A DNA stretch of 64,000 nt from Bathymodiolus brooksi (lineage: Eukaryota > Mollusca > Bivalvia > Mytilida > Modiolidae): NCBI GenBank assembly GCA_963680875.1, contig OY804579.1, positions 21,685,804-21,749,803 of the forward strand. The letters run 5' to 3'. Below, piece by piece: positions 61,060 to 64,000 of the stretch. Each line of letters begins with the position of its first letter. Position 1 is the stretch's first letter. Made by a program: the position numbers and the translations under genes. The notes under the pieces were generated by a model. It did not search any database. It was not told the DNA's origin and saw only the letters and a list, made by a program, of their open reading frames with translations.

Positions 61060-61398
61060 ATTAATCTGTGAATTTATGTAGGGACCCCTCCCACTTCCAG
61101 TTTCCCATCACAGGCCATACAACACAGCTTCTTCTCTGCCTCCATGCCACCACTTGATATGATTTACACCATATACACACCAAGGTTGGATACACCAGGT
61201 AATCCCAGATACAGTGGCCGAGTAGAAAATAAAGCAGTGTAGAGTAAAACAACATAAGTATAAAAAATACAAAGTCAGGTTTGGGCAAACTAACCACAGT
61301 TTATTTCAAAGCATAATTTAAATTTAAAATAATGCAAGAATAAGCATGAAAACACAAGTTTTCCAATTAATGAATAAAAGATAAATTGTGGTTCTCCA
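61060..61398. repeat. Duplicated ~345-bp segment, copy 2
   Basis: Direct repeat of 60205-60558 with scattered substitutions. It sits between the candidate poly(A) site of the membrane-protein gene and copy 1. The 500 bases between the copies are unique AT-rich sequence. It could be a duplicated downstream segment or long terminal-type repeats of an unknown element; no transposase or RT lies between them. Confidence 0.9.
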
Positions 61399-61449
61399 AA
61401 CAAAAATGTCCAAACCTGAGATCATACTTGAGTACATATGTATTCTTTT

Positions 61450-61455
61450 TTTATT
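61450..61455 (-). promoter_or_regulatory. Candidate poly(A) signal for the membrane-protein gene
   Basis: TTTATT on the + strand (AATAAA on -), about 280 bases past the stop codon and beyond the 68-bp repeats. Nothing else supports it, and such hexamers are common in AT-rich DNA. Confidence 0.3.
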
Positions 61456-61499
61456 TGATACATTCTTCATGATTGAAAATACAACATTAAATCATAGCA

Positions 61500-61760
61500 G
61501 TATAACATTACCTCCATCTACTGAAACCTCATTAGATATCAAGGTCAAGAAGTAATTCCTCTACCGAATCTACTTCCCCTTACCTCTACTGAGATCTCAT
61601 TAGATATCAAGGTCAAGAAGTAATTCCTCTACCGAATCTACTTCCCCTTACCTCTACTGAGATCTCATTAGATATCAAGGTCAAGAAGTCATTCCTCTAC
61701 CGAATCTACTTCCCCTTACCTCTACTGAGATCTCATTAGATATCAAGGTCAAGAAGTAAT
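61500..61760 (-). repeat. 68-bp tandem repeat copying the C-terminal coding end
   Basis: 'attagatatcaagg' recurs at 61531, 61599, 61667 and 61735, exactly 68 bases apart. The last occurrence is the stop codon and C-terminus of the membrane-protein gene. Read on the - strand, each downstream copy encodes DSVEELLLDLDI followed by TAA, preceded by a GAGGTAAGG that resembles a splice donor. The outermost copy is more diverged at its far edge. Confidence 0.9.
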
Positions 61761-64000
61761 TCCTCTGTCGAATCTTCTTCGTCTGAGTATTTGTCTATCG
61801 ATTGGTCTAAATCTTGTGGGTCTACATCTTGTGGGTCTACATGTTGAAGGTCTATGTGACCTTCTACTCGTTCGTGTATGTATGATGTACAGTACTGCTC
61901 AATAATGTTCTTCACGTCAGAAGCTTCTTTAACTTCAATAGATTTTGTATTATGCCGTGTGAACATTTTGTACAATTTAGGAAGCAAGCAAATGAAAAGA
62001 GCGGTGATTGTCTGTGTTAATGTTGTCATTTTGCTTATTTCTTTAAAAGCCAGAATGATTGAAATTGACATATACAGGACGATGAGAATAAGCATTAATT
62101 TGAAAATGGAAAATAGAATTTCTATTCGCACAGGTCTCTTATAGTGAACTACATAACGGAATAATGCTGCAGACAAGAAGGACACCGATTCGTTCATTCT
62201 TATCAATGGAACAGCTGGGAACAGTCTTTTCCGTTGATATTTTTCACAGGCCACTTTAGCGTTTTCGAACAGACGTGAATAAACAACATCGATATGTTGT
62301 ATGCTTTCGGTAACGTAGATAATTACAGTGATGGTAAAAACAAAGTAACCATACGTTACATCCGGGTACGCTATCAGTCCTGTAAACACATATGTACATA
62401 TTCGGGACAAAAACACAAAACTGTCAATAAATATGAGCGAAAATATGTAAATATCAAACGCAACTATGATTGTCATCAATATAATAAAAATAATGGAAAC
62501 TAAGTAACTCATTCGATCTGTTTTCTTAATTTTACATTTTACCCAATGATAATAGGCGTGTACGATAACAACGAAAAATCCCATCACAGGACAACCATAT
62601 AACAGAACCGAGAGTAACCACTCACATACACATAGTAATAGATATACAGGAATGAGTAATAAAACAATTATTAATTTACAAACTCGCCCTTCTCTATATA
62701 GTATATTTTTATACCCTTGAAGTCTCCGAATCTGAAGTTGAAATCCTAGACTCCAAAATGATGGGTTAATAAGCATATATACGTTTGCTTTTAAAATGGA
62801 ATAAAATCGTTCGTATCCTGATTGTCTCTGGATGTTGAAAATTGCACCCAATTTACTTCTTGTAGTTAAATCCACAGCTAGCAGAGATACAATTTGTCCC
62901 TTTCTATCTTCTAAGCCCTTTTTTATAAAAATGCTTAAATCGTACGGAACGCATAAAATAATAGAAAATGTTACTAAGTAGAGCATAAGTGCCACGTACG
63001 GACCTCCAAAACATGGCAGAAAACTATTCTTACTCCGTCTGTAACCTGCGGCCATTGTAATCCAATTGAACGGAGATCCAGCTCGAGTAAGTGAAATTAC
63101 AAACTCGTTGTGAAATATAAAATAAGCTAAGACTTCTATCACAATAAAGGTAGACGTCAGCAGAACGCAAAATATTTTGATAAAACAAGAAAAAAGTCGA
63201 CCTGCTGTAAAAGTCCTAAGATGTAGACTCTTAAGCACCATACCTATTGATATCGGGTTTACATGCAGCCAATCATTTGCGTGTTGTTGTTCTGTTTTAT
63301 AACGTGACTGTCCATTAGACAGAGCATTCATGAATGGAATCGGCAAAACAAGAAATATCAACCAACCCATTACATATGGGAAATTCCACCATAAACCTTT
63401 ATCGATCATGATCGTTGTACTATGACACGATATGTTGTCCTTGCGCATTTTAATATCGAATGTGTTGTTACAACATCGATAACCAATCGTCTGCATTGGT
63501 GTTATGATGTATTTACTGAAATAGAACAACGTTTCTTCCATATAAATCCTGCTTATATAACAAACATATCCATAAGTAATGTCAGCGTCGTTTTTACCGA
63601 CTAACGATCTGTTGAAAGCCTGTAGGAATGCTAAACCTATGCGTTCCGTTGTATTACGTTGTCCTATTATAACTGGACAGTTTCCTTTCACGTTAATACC
63701 GAACTCCATTGAAAATGTGTACTGATTTAGTATACCTAATGAATAGATAGAATATTCTTTCATTACATATAAATACTGACTCCCTCCGTTTTGTCCCGGA
63801 AAGGTCCATATCCAGTCCAGGTGTGTAACAGTACACGTTGTCATTTCTACGTCTTCAGAAAATTTTAAGTGCATATTAAGAAGATTAATTTGAAAATCTC
63901 GCTTGTGCATTTGATACACAAAGTCATCAATGTCTCCTTTATTTATTTCCATAAAGCACGTATCTGTTACGTTGTCGTCCACAGGATATGTTGTCCCATA
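61736..64000 (-). CDS. Unrecognised multi-pass membrane protein, N-terminus beyond window
   Basis: The frame is open from the window edge (64000) to TAA 61736-61738 with no intron: at least 754 codons. The frame continues past the GTG at 63982, so that is not the start. Numbering from 63982, residues 1-195 are non-membrane and Cys-containing with N-glycosylation sequons (NTT 110, NRS 124, NNT 172, NIS 183), probably extracellular. About ten hydrophobic segments follow, near 201-221, 264-291, 326-347, 436-458, 459-478, 493-513, 520-540, 545-562, 622-648 and 655-674. The tail from 690 is acidic, with a short repeat HVDPQDVDPQDLDQ and the end SDEEDSTEELLLDLDI. I do not recognise the family; a receptor or transporter role is not supported by any motif I can see. 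A possible AATAAA is at 61450-61455 on this strand. Confidence 0.8.
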   Translation of the reverse strand, partial: YGTTYPVDDNVTDTCFMEINKGDIDDFVYQMHKRDFQINLLNMHLKFSEDVEMTTCTVTHLDWIWTFPGQNGGSQYLYVMKEYSIYSLGILNQYTFSMEFGINVKGNCPVIIGQRNTTERIGLAFLQAFNRSLVGKNDADITYGYVCYISRIYMEETLFYFSKYIITPMQTIGYRCCNNTFDIKMRKDNISCHSTTIMIDKGLWWNFPYVMGWLIFLVLPIPFMNALSNGQSRYKTEQQHANDWLHVNPISIGMVLKSLHLRTFTAGRLFSCFIKIFCVLLTSTFIVIEVLAYFIFHNEFVISLTRAGSPFNWITMAAGYRRSKNSFLPCFGGPYVALMLYLVTFSIILCVPYDLSIFIKKGLEDRKGQIVSLLAVDLTTRSKLGAIFNIQRQSGYERFYSILKANVYMLINPSFWSLGFQLQIRRLQGYKNILYREGRVCKLIIVLLLIPVYLLLCVCEWLLSVLLYGCPVMGFFVVIVHAYYHWVKCKIKKTDRMSYLVSIIFIILMTIIVAFDIYIFSLIFIDSFVFLSRICTYVFTGLIAYPDVTYGYFVFTITVIIYVTESIQHIDVVYSRLFENAKVACEKYQRKRLFPAVPLIRMNESVSFLSAALFRYVVHYKRPVRIEILFSIFKLMLILIVLYMSISIILAFKEISKMTTLTQTITALFICLLPKLYKMFTRHNTKSIEVKEASDVKNIIEQYCTSYIHERVEGHIDLQHVDPQDVDPQDLDQSIDKYSDEEDSTEELLLDLDI

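Overview
This is AT-rich animal nuclear DNA in which small exons with consensus GT/AG borders are separated by kilobase introns full of dispersed and tandem repeats. The repeat content (a tRNA-like SINE with a GTTCGAATCC box and a 'gcgttaaacaccat' tail, MITEs, a Naiad-like Penelope retroelement) and the gene content fit a lophotrochozoan, most likely a bivalve mollusc. That assignment is an inference; no species is named.

Layout. (1) 1-15.4 kb: no exon recognised. It holds SINEs, tandem arrays of 28, 21 and 41 bp, and a 691-bp foldback element (7064-7754) with long inverted arms and a perfect 8-bp target-site duplication. (2) 15,418-52,466, + strand: six exons of a synaptotagmin-15-like gene, joined by hand across consensus splice sites in a continuous frame. 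They encode about 298 residues: tandem C2A and C2B domains and a C-terminal WHSLV. The N-terminal/transmembrane exon was not found and probably lies upstream of the window. The last exon is read in a frame different from the longest local ORF. (3) Intron 1 holds a Penelope-like element, 15,904-18,697. Its reverse transcriptase has a CxC linker and YIDD, and the frame is broken only by two stop codons and a 5' truncation. An antisense piece of its 3' end lies in intron 4. (4) Introns 2-5 are crowded with minisatellites (49, 60, 34, 30, 35, 40, 28 and 66 bp). Several have clearly grown out of segments of dispersed repeats. Exon 3 is preceded by six tandem copies of its own splice-acceptor region, only the last of which gives an open frame. 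(5) 52.5-60.2 kb: more SINEs and dispersed repeats, including a SINE nested in opposite orientation inside another. (6) 60.2-64 kb, - strand: the 3' part (at least 754 codons, no intron) of an unrecognised multi-pass membrane protein. Three 68-bp tandem copies of its C-terminal coding end follow, then a 345-bp segment present twice.

The two genes show no evident functional link: a probably Ca2+-independent membrane-trafficking C2 protein and an orphan polytopic membrane protein. Dispersed-repeat family names used below: A = tRNA-like SINE; B = element with a CTGATGA/GAAA motif; C and D = related elements with 'ttttgtagatc' and 'cccttcggttttctc' cores; E = MITE with CAGGTTTGA ends. These names are mine.
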